From Chromohalobacter sarecensis (GTDB lineage Bacteria; Pseudomonadota; Gammaproteobacteria; Pseudomonadales; Halomonadaceae), in contig NZ_JAKGAN010000002.1 of assembly GCF_023061135.1 (NCBI RefSeq), positions 310,001 to 374,000 of the forward strand: 64,000 bases of DNA, given 5' to 3'. The position numbers and the translations under genes were made by a program. Under the pieces are notes generated by a model. The model searched no databases, had not been told where the DNA came from, and worked only from the letters and a program-made list of their open reading frames with translations. The first letter of the stretch is position 1. Each line of letters starts with the position of its first letter. Below, piece after piece: positions 35,632 to 45,186 of the stretch.

Positions 35632-37145
35632 TGGAAACCCTGGGCTATCTGATTGATGGGTTTGGCGTCGCTCTGGCGCCGCACAACCTGATGTTCGCCT
35701 TGATCGGGGCCTTTCTGGGTACCTTGATCGGGGCTTTGCCGGGGCTGGGGCCAGCCAATGGCGTGGCGATTCTGATTCCGCTGGCCTTTACGCTGGGCCT
35801 GCCACCGGAAACCGCGCTCATCATGCTGACCTCCGTCTATGCCGGGGCCATGTATGGCGGACGTATCTCGTCGATACTGCTCAATATTCCTGGCGATGAG
35901 CCGGCGATGATGACCTGTCTCGACGGTTACCCGATGGCGCAGAAGGGCAAGGCCGCCGAGGCGTTGGCGATCTCGGCGATTGCCTCCTTCATGGGAAGCT
36001 TGATTGCCACGATCGGCCTTATCTTGCTGGCGCCGTTGCTGGCCAAGTTCGCATTGACGTTTGGGCCCGCAGAGTATTTCGCGTTGTTCGTATTGGCCTT
36101 CGCCACTTTGGGTGGGATTACCGGCAAGAACCCGGTCAAGACGATTCTTGCTGCTGCCATCGGGTTGATGATCGCCACGGTGGGCATCGACAACACCGGC
36201 ACCCAGCGCTATACCTTCGGTGTGCTGGAGCTCTACGAAGGTGTCGATTTCATCATCGCCATCGTCGGCTTGTTCGCTATTTCCGAATTGATGTTCTTTA
36301 TCGAAGATCGTGCTGGCGGCGGCAAGGGGCCGATGAAGGTCAACAAGCTCACGCTGTCCTGGAAAGAGATCGGTTCCATCTTTCCCACCACATTGCGTGG
36401 CGGTGTTCTGGGCTTCATCTCCGGTGTGCTGCCGGGGGCCGGCGCTTCGCTGGGTAGCTTTATCAGCTACACTCTGGAGAAGAAGATCCTGGGCAGCAAA
36501 GGGCATTTCGGCGAGGGCGATCCGCGCGGTGTCGCGGCACCCGAAGCGGGTAACAACGGGGCCTCCTCCGGCGCCTTGGTGCCCATGCTTACGCTCGGCG
36601 TGCCGGGAAGCGGCACGACGGCGGTGCTGCTGGCGCTGCTGATTTCGATGAACATCACCCCCGGGCCGATGATGTTCACCCAGAACGCCGATATCGTCTG
36701 GGGGGTCATCGCCGCCTTGTTGGTGGGTAACTTCCTGCTGTTGTTGCTCAACATTCCGCTGGTGGGCATCTTCGTCAAGCTGCTCTCGGTGCCGCCCAAA
36801 TACTTGCTGCCGATTGTCACTATGGTGGCTTTCGTGGGTATCTACTCGATCAGCAATTCTGCCTTCGATCTGTATTTCATGGTGGCCTTCGGCGTGGCTG
36901 GCTATATTCTACGTAAGCTGGAGATCCCACTGGTGCCCATTATTTTGGGCTTGCTTCTGGGGCCAGAAATGGAAAAGAACCTTGGTCATGCGCTGACAAT
37001 TTCCGACGGCGACTGGAGCGTGCTGTGGAGTAGCGGGTTGTCGATCACGTTGTGGGCGCTGGCCATCATTGGGCTGGTACTACCTGTGGTCGTGGGGCCG
37101 ATTCTGCGGCGCCGCATGAAAGCTGCTCAGGAGAACGTCGGTTAA
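35631..37145 (+). CDS. tctA: Large TTT membrane subunit TctA
   Basis: 504-residue carrier protein with about twelve hydrophobic segments. The two family loops are visible: GALPGLGPANGVAILIPLAF near residue 36 and the pseudo-symmetric SGVLPGAGASLGSFISY near residue 263, plus the LGVPGSGTTAVLLALL segment. Full family length. Sodium-driven uptake of carboxylates delivered by TctC. Followed by a strong hairpin (37182-37209). Confidence 0.95.
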   Translation: METLGYLIDGFGVALAPHNLMFALIGAFLGTLIGALPGLGPANGVAILIPLAFTLGLPPETALIMLTSVYAGAMYGGRISSILLNIPGDEPAMMTCLDGYPMAQKGKAAEALAISAIASFMGSLIATIGLILLAPLLAKFALTFGPAEYFALFVLAFATLGGITGKNPVKTILAAAIGLMIATVGIDNTGTQRYTFGVLELYEGVDFIIAIVGLFAISELMFFIEDRAGGGKGPMKVNKLTLSWKEIGSIFPTTLRGGVLGFISGVLPGAGASLGSFISYTLEKKILGSKGHFGEGDPRGVAAPEAGNNGASSGALVPMLTLGVPGSGTTAVLLALLISMNITPGPMMFTQNADIVWGVIAALLVGNFLLLLLNIPLVGIFVKLLSVPPKYLLPIVTMVAFVGIYSISNSAFDLYFMVAFGVAGYILRKLEIPLVPIILGLLLGPEMEKNLGHALTISDGDWSVLWSSGLSITLWALAIIGLVLPVVVGPILRRRMKAAQENVG

Positions 37146-37181
37146 TGTGACCGACGTCTGACAAGTATGCTGCGTATGTCT

Positions 37182-37209
37182 CGCCCCCGCCGGGTTGCCG
37201 GTGGGGGCG
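37182..37209. terminator. Strong hairpin between convergent tctA and the 673-residue protein gene
   Basis: 12-bp stem CGCCCCCGCCGG / CCGGTGGGGGCG (one G-T pair) with loop GTTG. No T-run on either side, so it is an incomplete terminator; position between two converging genes supports a role in stopping both. Confidence 0.6.
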
Positions 37210-37225
37210 AGTGTCGTTTGCGGTC

Positions 37226-39247
37226 TCAGTGCGGGGCGGAAAGCGCTTGTAGTTCCGCGGCCGGGACCCGATCGGCTCCCCAACTGCGATACACATGGCC
37301 GGTCACCCGGTCGAGTTCGGCCTGAGGTACATGGGCCAACTCGCCGTGTTCCAGCGGGTCGTAATGGAAGATATACAGGCGCGAGGCGAATTGTTCTAAA
37401 GGCAGCGACGCCTCGCCGAAGCGTTCGCCGCAACCGGCGGTGCTAACTTTGACACCGTCGCCCCAGTCCTGACCACTATCGTTGTTGGGGTTGAAGAAGT
37501 AGGCGCGCATCACGTCCTGGGGGTCCAGATTGACCCGCAACAGGGTGATGGCGTGCCAGCCGATGAAGCGGGCTGCGCTATCGGTCACCGCGATGCCGGC
37601 GGGTTGCGGGTGGATCAGCGGCTGATTGCCGTTGTAATACGGGTGGTAGCTGGCATAAAAGTGGCGGAGAAACTCGTCGAGTTCCTTGAGTTGGCCGGTC
37701 TCCACGTCGACATTGATGCGAAAGCCACGGCCAGCCCACCAGCCATGGAATTCCGGATTGACCCAGCGATGCGGGTCACCCTCACGGCCGATGCAGCGCC
37801 GGCCCATCTCGGCGTAGATGCGGTCGAGATGCGGTACCACGATCAGCGATACTGGATCGAGATCCAGCGGCAGGGCAGTGGCGACGCCGGATAGACTGGC
37901 CATCGACGACAGTGGCATGCCTTCGAAATGCATGATGATTTCGTCATCGCGGGCTGCCCAGGCGACCATCTGCAGCAGATAGTCGGGGTCGTTGTAGGCC
38001 CACATCGACAGCGCACGCGCCGACTGGCAGGTCGGGTTGTTGCCCTGGCCGACGCCCAGCGGCAGGCCGAGCATGCACAGCACGCCTTCAAGCAGCCGCG
38101 CGCGAGGCGCCACAGCATCGCCATAGGCCATGCGGATGCGCTCCTGGGACCACTCGGAGACGGGCAGACCGATCTGGCGCCACAGCGCGGGAGCGACCGG
38201 CGGTTGGTAGAGGATGCCGCGCTCGAGCATCAGCGCCAGCCCATATACCGCCTGTGGCGTCTCGGGAAAAACGCCCTCCTCGATAAGCGCCTGAACCAGC
38301 TGGCGGTAGCAGAGCAGGCAGTCGCGTCCGGTGGCCGACAGGCCCAGCGCTTCGGCGAGCAGATGATCGCCTTGGTCGAGCAGATGACGCAGCAGCGCCG
38401 CATGATAGGCCGAGACCAGCCCGGTATCGTGCATGGCGCGGGCGAAGCCGGTAGCCTCGTATTGCAGGGCGCCGCTGTCCATTGCGTGCAGGCGCTCGAG
38501 ATAGACCTCGATACCGGGGTCCTCGCGGGACGCCTGGGTCGCCCCGAAGAGGCTGCTGACCAGGCGGTCGGCACCTTGGCCGCTGGCGCCCAGATCGATG
38601 TCGGGGTTGGCCTGACAGATAGCGATCTGGGTGATCATGCGCTTGATCGCATCGACCTGAATGGGGCGCTGCTGAAGGATGCGCCAGATCTCATCGATCA
38701 ACTGGTCGATGACATGTTCGTAGCCGATGGTCTCGGCCAGATGCGCGAACAGGCCACGCGTCAACTGCGCCAGGCGACCCTGGGTTTCGCGCTCGGCTTC
38801 GCTGGGCGCGCTGAACAGCAGATCGAGATTGATCGCCAGAACCTGGGTCAGATAGTGGTGCGCTTGTTCGGCGGAGATCAATGCATGCTTGTAGTGACTC
38901 TGGGCGACCGCTAGCAGGCGCAATTCGCTGAGTCCTTCGAGTACCACGATGTCGCTCTCGGCGCTCTTCAGCGAATGCACGGTCAGCGACGGCACCAGAG
39001 TGTGTGGCTGGGCCCAGTCGGAACCGTCGAAGATGCCGGCGGTCTCTATCGCTTGGGCGCGTGCTTCGATGGCGGCGCAGCCGCCCGGTTGGAGCATCAC
39101 CTTGCGGGCGCCGTCGAAGACGCGGCGCAGTTTGCCGGGCTTGGCGAAGTCGGGGGCGTTGGCGAGGATCTCGACCGCTTCGTCGAGCTTGGCCAGTGCG
39201 GCATCGAGCTTGGCGCTATCCGGCTTATGTTCGTCGTGGCTCGTCAC
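37226..39247 (-). CDS. 673-residue protein with a papain-like active-site pattern, paired with an ATP-grasp enzyme
   Basis: Not assigned to a named family. The N-terminal 350 residues are helical, with no motif I know. From about residue 395 the pattern fits a papain-type cysteine protease: Gln401, then Cys407 six residues later (VGQGNNPTCQSARALSMW), His565 in IGWHAITLLRVN, Asn586 in YFFNPNNDSGQDWGDG. Papain itself spaces these Gln19, Cys25, His159, Asn175. Transglutaminase or amide ligase chemistry on the same fold is equally possible. No signal peptide or membrane helix. The gene follows the ATP-grasp gene by 33 bp on the same strand, so the two probably act together. Confidence 0.7.
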   Translation of the reverse strand: MTSHDEHKPDSAKLDAALAKLDEAVEILANAPDFAKPGKLRRVFDGARKVMLQPGGCAAIEARAQAIETAGIFDGSDWAQPHTLVPSLTVHSLKSAESDIVVLEGLSELRLLAVAQSHYKHALISAEQAHHYLTQVLAINLDLLFSAPSEAERETQGRLAQLTRGLFAHLAETIGYEHVIDQLIDEIWRILQQRPIQVDAIKRMITQIAICQANPDIDLGASGQGADRLVSSLFGATQASREDPGIEVYLERLHAMDSGALQYEATGFARAMHDTGLVSAYHAALLRHLLDQGDHLLAEALGLSATGRDCLLCYRQLVQALIEEGVFPETPQAVYGLALMLERGILYQPPVAPALWRQIGLPVSEWSQERIRMAYGDAVAPRARLLEGVLCMLGLPLGVGQGNNPTCQSARALSMWAYNDPDYLLQMVAWAARDDEIIMHFEGMPLSSMASLSGVATALPLDLDPVSLIVVPHLDRIYAEMGRRCIGREGDPHRWVNPEFHGWWAGRGFRINVDVETGQLKELDEFLRHFYASYHPYYNGNQPLIHPQPAGIAVTDSAARFIGWHAITLLRVNLDPQDVMRAYFFNPNNDSGQDWGDGVKVSTAGCGERFGEASLPLEQFASRLYIFHYDPLEHGELAHVPQAELDRVTGHVYRSWGADRVPAAELQALSAPH

Positions 39248-39280
39248 AAGGGCTCCTTTTGCCCAAGAGTACAGGCATGA

Positions 39281-40504
39281 TTATACATAGAAGTCGAGCT
39301 CTTCCTGATGCTTGAGCAGGTCGCGCATGGTGTGCGGATCGTCGCCGAAGAAATACAACAGCCCCCAGTGCGTGCCGAAAGCCGTGCGCTTGGTGACGGT
39401 TTCCTCGAGCGGCGCGGTCAATTCATGGGATTCGAAGTAAGGATGGTCTTCGGTTTCCTCGGGCATCTGCAGGCGGCTGACCACGCGGCGGCGCGGATAA
39501 ACGCCGAAACAGCCGGCAACACCCTTGGCGTCGACCACTTCGCGGGGGAAGAAGTCGGTAATTTCCTGTTCGGTCGTCTTGGGGTCGAAGGACAGGATCA
39601 GCCCCTGATAGGCGTTGAAGCCGTAGGCGCGTTCGAGCAGCTCGAAGACCTTGAAACCGGGCGGACGGTAGGCGACTTCGCCGAAGTACATCTCGCCATC
39701 GCTGGTGACGAAGTATTCCGGATGCACGAAGCCGAAATCGATGTCGAAGGTCTTGATCAGCTTCTCGATCTGACGGGTGATCGAGTCGCGGTATCTCTCG
39801 AGTTCCGGTGTCGCCGGGACGAACACCGAATACCCCAGAGTCACGTATTCGGAGATGTTGAGAAAGCGGATCTTGCCGTTATGGATCCACGCCTCGACGG
39901 CGAATTCCCAGCCATCGAGATGCGATTCCATCAGCACCGGAAATTCTTCTTCGGGGATGGTGTCGACCTCGTCCGGCGTGCGGATCACGCGGTGCCCCAG
40001 GCAGCCCGCCTTGTCGAAGGCCTTGAGGTGGATCGGGTCGTTGGGATCGCCGTCGAGCTTGAGCAGCGTCTGGTTGACCCGCTTGAGGAAACGGATGACA
40101 TCTTCCTTGTCATGCGCTTCCTCAAAGATGCCCACGCGAATGCCGCCCAATTGCGCGCGGCGCTTCATCAGTGCCTTGTCGCGTAGCAGTAGGGCTTGGC
40201 CATAGAGGCGGGGATTATCGAGCAGCAGCGAATTGATTGCGCCGGCCCATTCGACGGTTTCCTCGTACAGAGGAATGGCGACGTCGACGCCCATCTCCTG
40301 GAGTGTCTCGGCGATTTCCATCGAGCGGTCGTTGAGGCGCTCGAAGTTCCAGGGCACGTAGGGGATCGCGTGCTCCTTGCAGTATTCCTCGGCCCACTCG
40401 GGGGCCACGACGACATAGCGGCGGTCGAAGTTTTCGGCGGCCTCGATGGCATTCAAGCTCCAGCCCAATAACGCGATATGTCCCTTGTCGAGGGATTTTT
40501 CCAT
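39281..40504 (-). CDS. ATP-grasp ligase-like enzyme
   Basis: 407-residue cytoplasmic protein of the carboxylate-amine/thiol ligase ATP-grasp superfamily. An N-terminal Rossmann-like domain (HIALLGWSLNAIEAAENF) precedes the ATP-grasp core. FPVLMESHLDGWEFAVEAWI contains the nucleotide-contact strand. GEMYFGEVAYRPPGFKVFE carries the metal-binding Glu and Arg near residue 280. Such enzymes join a carboxylate to an amine or amino acid via an acylphosphate. AAAGGAG lies 8 nt before the start. Substrate unknown. It is the promoter-proximal gene of the two-gene unit with the papain-like protein. Confidence 0.82.
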   Translation of the reverse strand: MEKSLDKGHIALLGWSLNAIEAAENFDRRYVVVAPEWAEEYCKEHAIPYVPWNFERLNDRSMEIAETLQEMGVDVAIPLYEETVEWAGAINSLLLDNPRLYGQALLLRDKALMKRRAQLGGIRVGIFEEAHDKEDVIRFLKRVNQTLLKLDGDPNDPIHLKAFDKAGCLGHRVIRTPDEVDTIPEEEFPVLMESHLDGWEFAVEAWIHNGKIRFLNISEYVTLGYSVFVPATPELERYRDSITRQIEKLIKTFDIDFGFVHPEYFVTSDGEMYFGEVAYRPPGFKVFELLERAYGFNAYQGLILSFDPKTTEQEITDFFPREVVDAKGVAGCFGVYPRRRVVSRLQMPEETEDHPYFESHELTAPLEETVTKRTAFGTHWGLLYFFGDDPHTMRDLLKHQEELDFYV

Positions 40505-40720
40505 GATGATTCTCCTTTAACGCGGGGAAGGGCCGTGCCCTTCCAGCCTAGCCTATAATGCATAGTGGGCGTTGGATTGTTTGATACCTTGCCGAGCAGT
40601 GGTCTCGCTGTTATAGTGCAGCGGCGTTCGAGGCAAGTCATTGAAAGCGCATAGCGTTTTCTGATGTTCGAACGACTCGGTGGCGACAAGCAACACGACG
40701 CTCGCAACCGATTTTGCTGT

Positions 40721-40830
40721 GGTGGCCCTGTCGGTCCTCCCGCAACGCTAAACCGCGAACCCCGCCAGGCCCGGAAGGGAGCAACGGTAGTGGTGGCTGC
40801 GTGTGCCGGGATGTGGCTGATGGGGCCGCC
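40721..40830 (+). ncRNA. ffs: 4.5S RNA (signal recognition particle RNA)
   Basis: 110 nt. The conserved tip GGCCCGGAAGGGAGCA and the matching GTGTGCCGGGATGT on the other strand of the helix identify bacterial SRP RNA. The closing stem GGTGGCCC / GGGCCGCC brackets the molecule. It guides Ffh to signal-sequence ribosomes. The gene lies before dnaX, as in Pseudomonas and relatives. Confidence 0.93.
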
Positions 40831-40996
40831 TCCATTTCGTCCCCCCGTATTACCTGTTCGGCCTCGATGTCGACTCGCCCCTCGTCGAAGTTCTCGCTAC
40901 CCGCTAGAATGGACGCTTTAACGATCTTCCCTCTGTGTCGAGTGCTTGGTGCTGCCAGGTGGGAATCGGCCCGATCTGCAAGGACATCCCGACGGT

Positions 40997-43030
40997 ATGA
41001 GTTACCAGGTTCTGGCCCGCAAATGGCGCCCCCGCACGTTTCACGAACTGGTCGGCCAGGAGCATGTCTCGCGTGCGCTGGTCAACGCGCTCGACCAGGG
41101 GCGTTTGCATCATGCCTATCTGTTTACCGGCACGCGCGGGGTCGGCAAGACGACGCTGGCGCGGATTCTCGCCAAGTGCCTGAACTGCCGGCAGGGCGTG
41201 ACATCGGTGCCGTGCGGTGAATGCGAGACTTGCCGCGAGATCGACGAGGGCCGCTTCGTCGACTTGATCGAAGTCGACGCCGCCTCGCGGACCAAGGTCG
41301 AGGATACCCGCGAGCTGCTGGACAACGTGCAGTACGCACCGACCCAGGGGCGTTACAAGGTGTACCTCATCGATGAGGTACACATGCTGTCTACGCACAG
41401 TTTCAACGCGCTGCTCAAGACACTCGAAGAGCCGCCACCCCACGTCAAGTTCCTGCTGGCCACCACCGATCCGCAGAAGCTCCCGGTGACGGTGCTCTCG
41501 CGCTGCCTGCAGTTCACGCTCAAGAACATGCCGCCGGAGCGCGTGGTCGGGCATCTGACGCATATTCTCGAGGCCGAATCGGTGGCTTTCGACGAGCAGG
41601 CGCTGTGGCTGCTGGGCAAGGCCGCCGAGGGCTCGATGCGCGACGCCTTGAGTCTGACCGACCAGGCCATTGCCTTCGGGCAGGGCGAGGTGCGCCACGC
41701 GGATGTCGCCGCGATGCTGGGCACGCTCGATCATCGCCACCTGCTGGCATTGGCCGAGGCGCTGGCCGAGGTCGATGCCGCGCGGGTATTGCAGGAAGTC
41801 GCCAGCCTGGCGGAACAGGGGCCCGACTTCGGCGCCATCCTCGACGATCTGGCTGGTGTCTTCCACCGCCTGACCATCGCCCAGATGGTGCCGGATGCGC
41901 TGGATAACGGTCACGGCGATCGCGATACACTGCTGCCGCTGGCTGCGCGCTTTACCGCCGAGGACGTTCAACTCTACTACCAGATTGCACTGCAAGGCCG
42001 CGGGGACATGGAAAGCGCCCCGGACCCGCGTACCGCGCTGGAGATGACGCTGCTGCGCATGTTGGCGTTCCGGCCTCAGGGTGTACCCAAGCCGCCGCAG
42101 ACGCCATTGCCGATTCGCGGCTCGGCCGAGAATCAGGCGCCAGCCGCCGCGCCATCGAGCGCTCCCGCTGCGGAGACAGCGCCTAGCCAGCCGTCGTCCC
42201 CCGAAATTCAGGCGCCCGCAGCGGGTAAGGGCAGTGAGGACGTGCCGCTCGAAGCCAAGGTGCCTGAGACCAAGGTGCCTGAGACCAAGCTGCCTGAGAC
42301 CAAGCTGCCTGAAGTCGAGGCCCCTCCGGTGGTAGAGGAGGCGCCGCCTTCCATGGCCGACGCACCTGATGACGCTGTCGATGCCGCGCTCGAAGACGAA
42401 GCGCAACGCCAGGCGGACGCCGCTGGCGTTGCCGATGTGGACGATGCGCCGCCCTGGGCGCTCGATGACGTCCCGGCACCAGCCGCCTCCGAGTCACCCG
42501 CCGCCTCCGAGTCACCCGCCGCCGTGCCAGAATCCCCGGCGATGGATGCTGCCGCTGAGGTGGATGAGCCTGATCCCGAGCCCACGACGTCGGCCCCCGT
42601 CGCTGCCACGCACGAGGCGGGCGCTTTCGATCATGCACGCTGGCTGGCGGTTTTCGAATCGCTGGCACTGGGTGGGCTGACGCGTAACCTGGCGGCGCAT
42701 TGCATCATCGAACATGACGACGGCGAAACGCTGATGTTGCGGCTGGACCCTTCGCAGGAGGCGATGCTGGCCGATGTGCACGTCGAACGTCTCGCCAAGG
42801 CCTTGGCCGATCAGGGCGTTGAGCGTCGCCTGAATGTCACGGTCGCGGCCTTGCCCGAGAACCTGGATACGCCGCGTTCGCAAAGCGAGCGGCAGGCGCG
42901 AGAGCGTCATGCCCAAGCGGTTGAAGCGTTGCGCCGCGACCCGCATATTCAGATGCTGGAACACGATTTCGGCGCCCACTTGCTGGAACGTAGCGTGACG
43001 CCGACCGATGGCGCCGCTTCCGACGCGTAA
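40997..43030 (+). CDS. dnaX: DNA polymerase III subunit tau/gamma
   Basis: 677-residue clamp-loader ATPase. Walker A GTRGVGKTTLARILAK near residue 45, a four-cysteine zinc module (CLNCRQGVTSVPCGECETC), Walker B with YLIDEVHML and the sensor SRC in VTVLSRCLQF. A long Pro/Ala/Glu-rich linker (about residues 370-530) with short tandem repeats leads to the C-terminal domain that binds the polymerase alpha subunit (ARWLAVFESLALGGL). The ATG at 40997 begins MSYQVLARKWRP, the universal DnaX start. No A-rich slippery heptamer was seen in 42100-42650, so a frameshifted gamma form may be absent. Confidence 0.95.
   Translation: MSYQVLARKWRPRTFHELVGQEHVSRALVNALDQGRLHHAYLFTGTRGVGKTTLARILAKCLNCRQGVTSVPCGECETCREIDEGRFVDLIEVDAASRTKVEDTRELLDNVQYAPTQGRYKVYLIDEVHMLSTHSFNALLKTLEEPPPHVKFLLATTDPQKLPVTVLSRCLQFTLKNMPPERVVGHLTHILEAESVAFDEQALWLLGKAAEGSMRDALSLTDQAIAFGQGEVRHADVAAMLGTLDHRHLLALAEALAEVDAARVLQEVASLAEQGPDFGAILDDLAGVFHRLTIAQMVPDALDNGHGDRDTLLPLAARFTAEDVQLYYQIALQGRGDMESAPDPRTALEMTLLRMLAFRPQGVPKPPQTPLPIRGSAENQAPAAAPSSAPAAETAPSQPSSPEIQAPAAGKGSEDVPLEAKVPETKVPETKLPETKLPEVEAPPVVEEAPPSMADAPDDAVDAALEDEAQRQADAAGVADVDDAPPWALDDVPAPAASESPAASESPAAVPESPAMDAAAEVDEPDPEPTTSAPVAATHEAGAFDHARWLAVFESLALGGLTRNLAAHCIIEHDDGETLMLRLDPSQEAMLADVHVERLAKALADQGVERRLNVTVAALPENLDTPRSQSERQARERHAQAVEALRRDPHIQMLEHDFGAHLLERSVTPTDGAASDA
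42260..42319 (+). repeat. Four 15-bp tandem repeats in the dnaX linker
   Basis: Units of 15 bp coding VPETK, VPETK, LPETK and LPEVE, three nearly identical and the fourth diverged. In frame, so the linker length can vary without frameshift. Confidence 0.9.
42485..42520 (+). repeat. Two perfect 18-bp tandem repeats in the dnaX linker
   Basis: Two identical 18-mers each coding ASESPA, in frame in the same linker. Confidence 0.9.
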
Positions 43031-43075
43031 GTCGTCGGCGGCTCTGACTTTTTAGAACTCCTTGAGGATACGACC

Positions 43076-43402
43076 ATGATGAAGGGCGGAATGGGCAACA
43101 TGATGAAACAGGCCCAGGAAATGCAGGAAAAGATGCAGAAGGTCCAGGAGGAAATCGCCGAGACCGAAGTCATGGGCGAGGCCGGGGCCGGCATGATCAA
43201 GGTCACCATGAACGGTCGTCACGACGTGAGTAACGTGAACATCGATCCCTCGGTGATGGAAGAAGACAAGGAATTGCTCGAGGACTTGCTGGCCGCCGCC
43301 GTCAACGACGCGGTGCGCAAGGTCGAGACGACATCCAAGGAGCGTATGGAAGAAGTTACCGCCGGGATGAACCTGCCGGCGGACTTCAAGATGCCGTTCT
43401 AA
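43076..43402 (+). CDS. ybaB: Nucleoid-associated protein YbaB/EbfC
   Basis: 108 residues, DNA-binding dimer of the EbfC family, encoded between dnaX and recR as in most gammaproteobacteria. Met/Gln/Glu-rich N-terminal helix ([20 protein letters not shown]), then the beta core ([20 protein letters not shown]). GAGGA lies about 8 nt before the first of two adjacent ATG codons. Ends 3 bases before the recR start. Confidence 0.95.
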   Translation: MMKGGMGNMMKQAQEMQEKMQKVQEEIAETEVMGEAGAGMIKVTMNGRHDVSNVNIDPSVMEEDKELLEDLLAAAVNDAVRKVETTSKERMEEVTAGMNLPADFKMPF

Positions 43403-43405
43403 GCG

Positions 43406-44017
43406 ATGGCGTTTTCTCCCCTCGTCGATCAACTGCTGGAGACGCTGCGTGTGTTGCCGGGCGTGGGCCCCAAGACTGCGCAGCGTATGGCCTTGCATCT
43501 GCTGGAGCGCGACCGCGATGGCGGTCGCCGTCTGGTCGCCTCATTGGGCGAGGCCTTGGAGCAGGTGGGCTATTGTCAGCGTTGCCGTACGCTGACCGAG
43601 ACGCCGTTATGCACCATTTGCCAAGATGCACGGCGCGATGAAGGACTGCTGTGCGTTGTCGAATCACCGGCCGATATGCTGGCGATCGAGCAGGCCGGCG
43701 GCTATCGTGGCCACTATTTCGTGCTCCACGGCCATTTGTCGCCGCTGGATGGCATCGGCCCCGAAGATATCGGGCTCGATCAGCTCGATGAACGGCTTGC
43801 AAACGGCGCCATCGAGGAATTGATTCTGGCCACCAACCCTACCGTGGAAGGCGAGGCTACTGCGCACTATATCGCCGAACAACTGCGTGGCACCGGCGTG
43901 CGTCTGTCGCGCCTGGCGTACGGCGTGCCCATGGGTGGCGAGCTGGAATACGTCGACGGCGGCACGCTGAGTCGCGCCTTCAATGGCCGTTTGCCCTTCG
44001 CGCAAGAGTCGAGCTGA
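43406..44017 (+). CDS. recR: Recombination mediator RecR
   Basis: 203 residues, forms the RecFOR loader of RecA at gaps. HhH-type start ([20 protein letters not shown]), zinc finger [16 protein letters not shown], Toprim domain ([40 protein letters not shown]) and the C-terminal [19 protein letters not shown] Walker-B-like end. Complete, standard length. Confidence 0.96.
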   Translation: MAFSPLVDQLLETLRVLPGVGPKTAQRMALHLLERDRDGGRRLVASLGEALEQVGYCQRCRTLTETPLCTICQDARRDEGLLCVVESPADMLAIEQAGGYRGHYFVLHGHLSPLDGIGPEDIGLDQLDERLANGAIEELILATNPTVEGEATAHYIAEQLRGTGVRLSRLAYGVPMGGELEYVDGGTLSRAFNGRLPFAQESS

Positions 44018-44045
44018 CCCTCATCATCGTCAACAAGGATACGGG

Positions 44046-45173
44046 ATGCCCCCGAGTTTCGAGATTCGCTGGGTGGAAACGCCCACCGCGCTGGCCGAGG
44101 CGTGCGAGACGCTGGCCGACGCCGATTGGCTAGCGGTGGACACCGAGTTTCACCGCGAGTCGACGTTCTTTCCCATCGCGGCCTTGGTGCAGCTCTACGC
44201 CGGCGGCGATGAGGCCTTCCTGATCGACCCGCAAGTCGTGGCGGCCGATAGTGCTCTGCAGGCGCTCCTGGGGGCCGACGGCCCCCTCAAGTTGCTGCAT
44301 GCCAGCGGCGAAGACCTCGAAGTGCTGGAGAGCTGGGCGCATGTTGCCGTCGCGCCAATCGCCGATACGCAGGTGGCGCAAAGCCTGCTGAGTACCCAGG
44401 CATCGCTGGGCTATCAACGCTTGGTCGAGCAATGGACCGGCGACGCGTTGCCCAAGGAGGAGACGCGCTCGGATTGGCTGCGGCGTCCGTTGTCCGATGC
44501 ACAGCTACGCTATGCCGCGCTGGACGTGGTCTATCTACCGCTTGTCTGGCAAGCGCAGCGCGACGCACTGGTGCAGCAGGGGCGCCTGGACTGGCTGGAA
44601 GAGGAATGCGCGCGCCTGTGCGAGGCCAATCGTCGCAACCGCGATGCCGATGAGCAGTGGTATCGGCGTCATCGCCAGTTGTGGCGGCTCGAACCGCGTC
44701 AACTGGCGCTTTATCAGGCGCTCACGCGGTGGCGCGAAGGCGAGGTGCGTCGTCGTGATCTGCCGCGTGGCTGGCTGGCGAGCGACAAGGTGCTGTTCGC
44801 GATCGCGGTGGAGATGCCGCACAACCGCCATCAGCTCTCGACCATTGAAGGCGTCCGGCCCAAACTGATCAAACATGACGGCGATACCTTGCTGGCGATG
44901 GTGCAAGCAGCCGCGCACCTCGATGACGAGGCACTGCCGACGGCGCTACCACCCCCGCATTCAGCGGCGTTCAAGACGCGGCTCAAGGCACTCAAAAGCG
45001 TGGTCAACCGCGAGGCCGAACGCTTGGACATCGCTCCCGAGGTGCTGGCCAACCGCCGCGACCTCGAAGCCTTGGTGATGGCGGACCTGGACGGCGTGCC
45101 GCTGTCACTGCCCCTGGGCTGGCGTGGCACCTTGCTGGCCGAGGCGTTCACCCAGGCACTGGCCGATCACTGA
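44046..45173 (+). CDS. rnd: Ribonuclease D
   Basis: 375-residue 3' to 5' exonuclease in tRNA maturation. DEDDy motifs: WLAVDTEFHRE, LLHASGEDLEVL, and YAALDVVYLPLVW with the tyrosine of the third motif. Two HRDC domains follow (about residues 205-285 and 300-375). AAGGA 6 nt before the ATG at 44046. Probably cotranscribed with ycgL and ycgN. Confidence 0.93.
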   Translation: MPPSFEIRWVETPTALAEACETLADADWLAVDTEFHRESTFFPIAALVQLYAGGDEAFLIDPQVVAADSALQALLGADGPLKLLHASGEDLEVLESWAHVAVAPIADTQVAQSLLSTQASLGYQRLVEQWTGDALPKEETRSDWLRRPLSDAQLRYAALDVVYLPLVWQAQRDALVQQGRLDWLEEECARLCEANRRNRDADEQWYRRHRQLWRLEPRQLALYQALTRWREGEVRRRDLPRGWLASDKVLFAIAVEMPHNRHQLSTIEGVRPKLIKHDGDTLLAMVQAAAHLDDEALPTALPPPHSAAFKTRLKALKSVVNREAERLDIAPEVLANRRDLEALVMADLDGVPLSLPLGWRGTLLAEAFTQALADH

Positions 45174-45186
45174 GAGGCGAAAGACG

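Noticed and set aside
40505-40720. Promoter of ffs (TTGCCG ... TTATAG near 40589-40616)
   Set aside because: Spacing is 16 bp and the implied start is about 100 nt before the RNA, so the assignment is too uncertain to list as a feature.
40904-42406. 500-codon open frame opposite dnaX
   Set aside because: The sequence is Arg/Gly/Leu-rich without any domain; dnaX on the other strand has all its motifs.
42100-42650. Programmed frameshift site for the gamma form of DnaX
   Set aside because: No A-rich heptamer or close variant followed by a stop in the -1 frame was visible.
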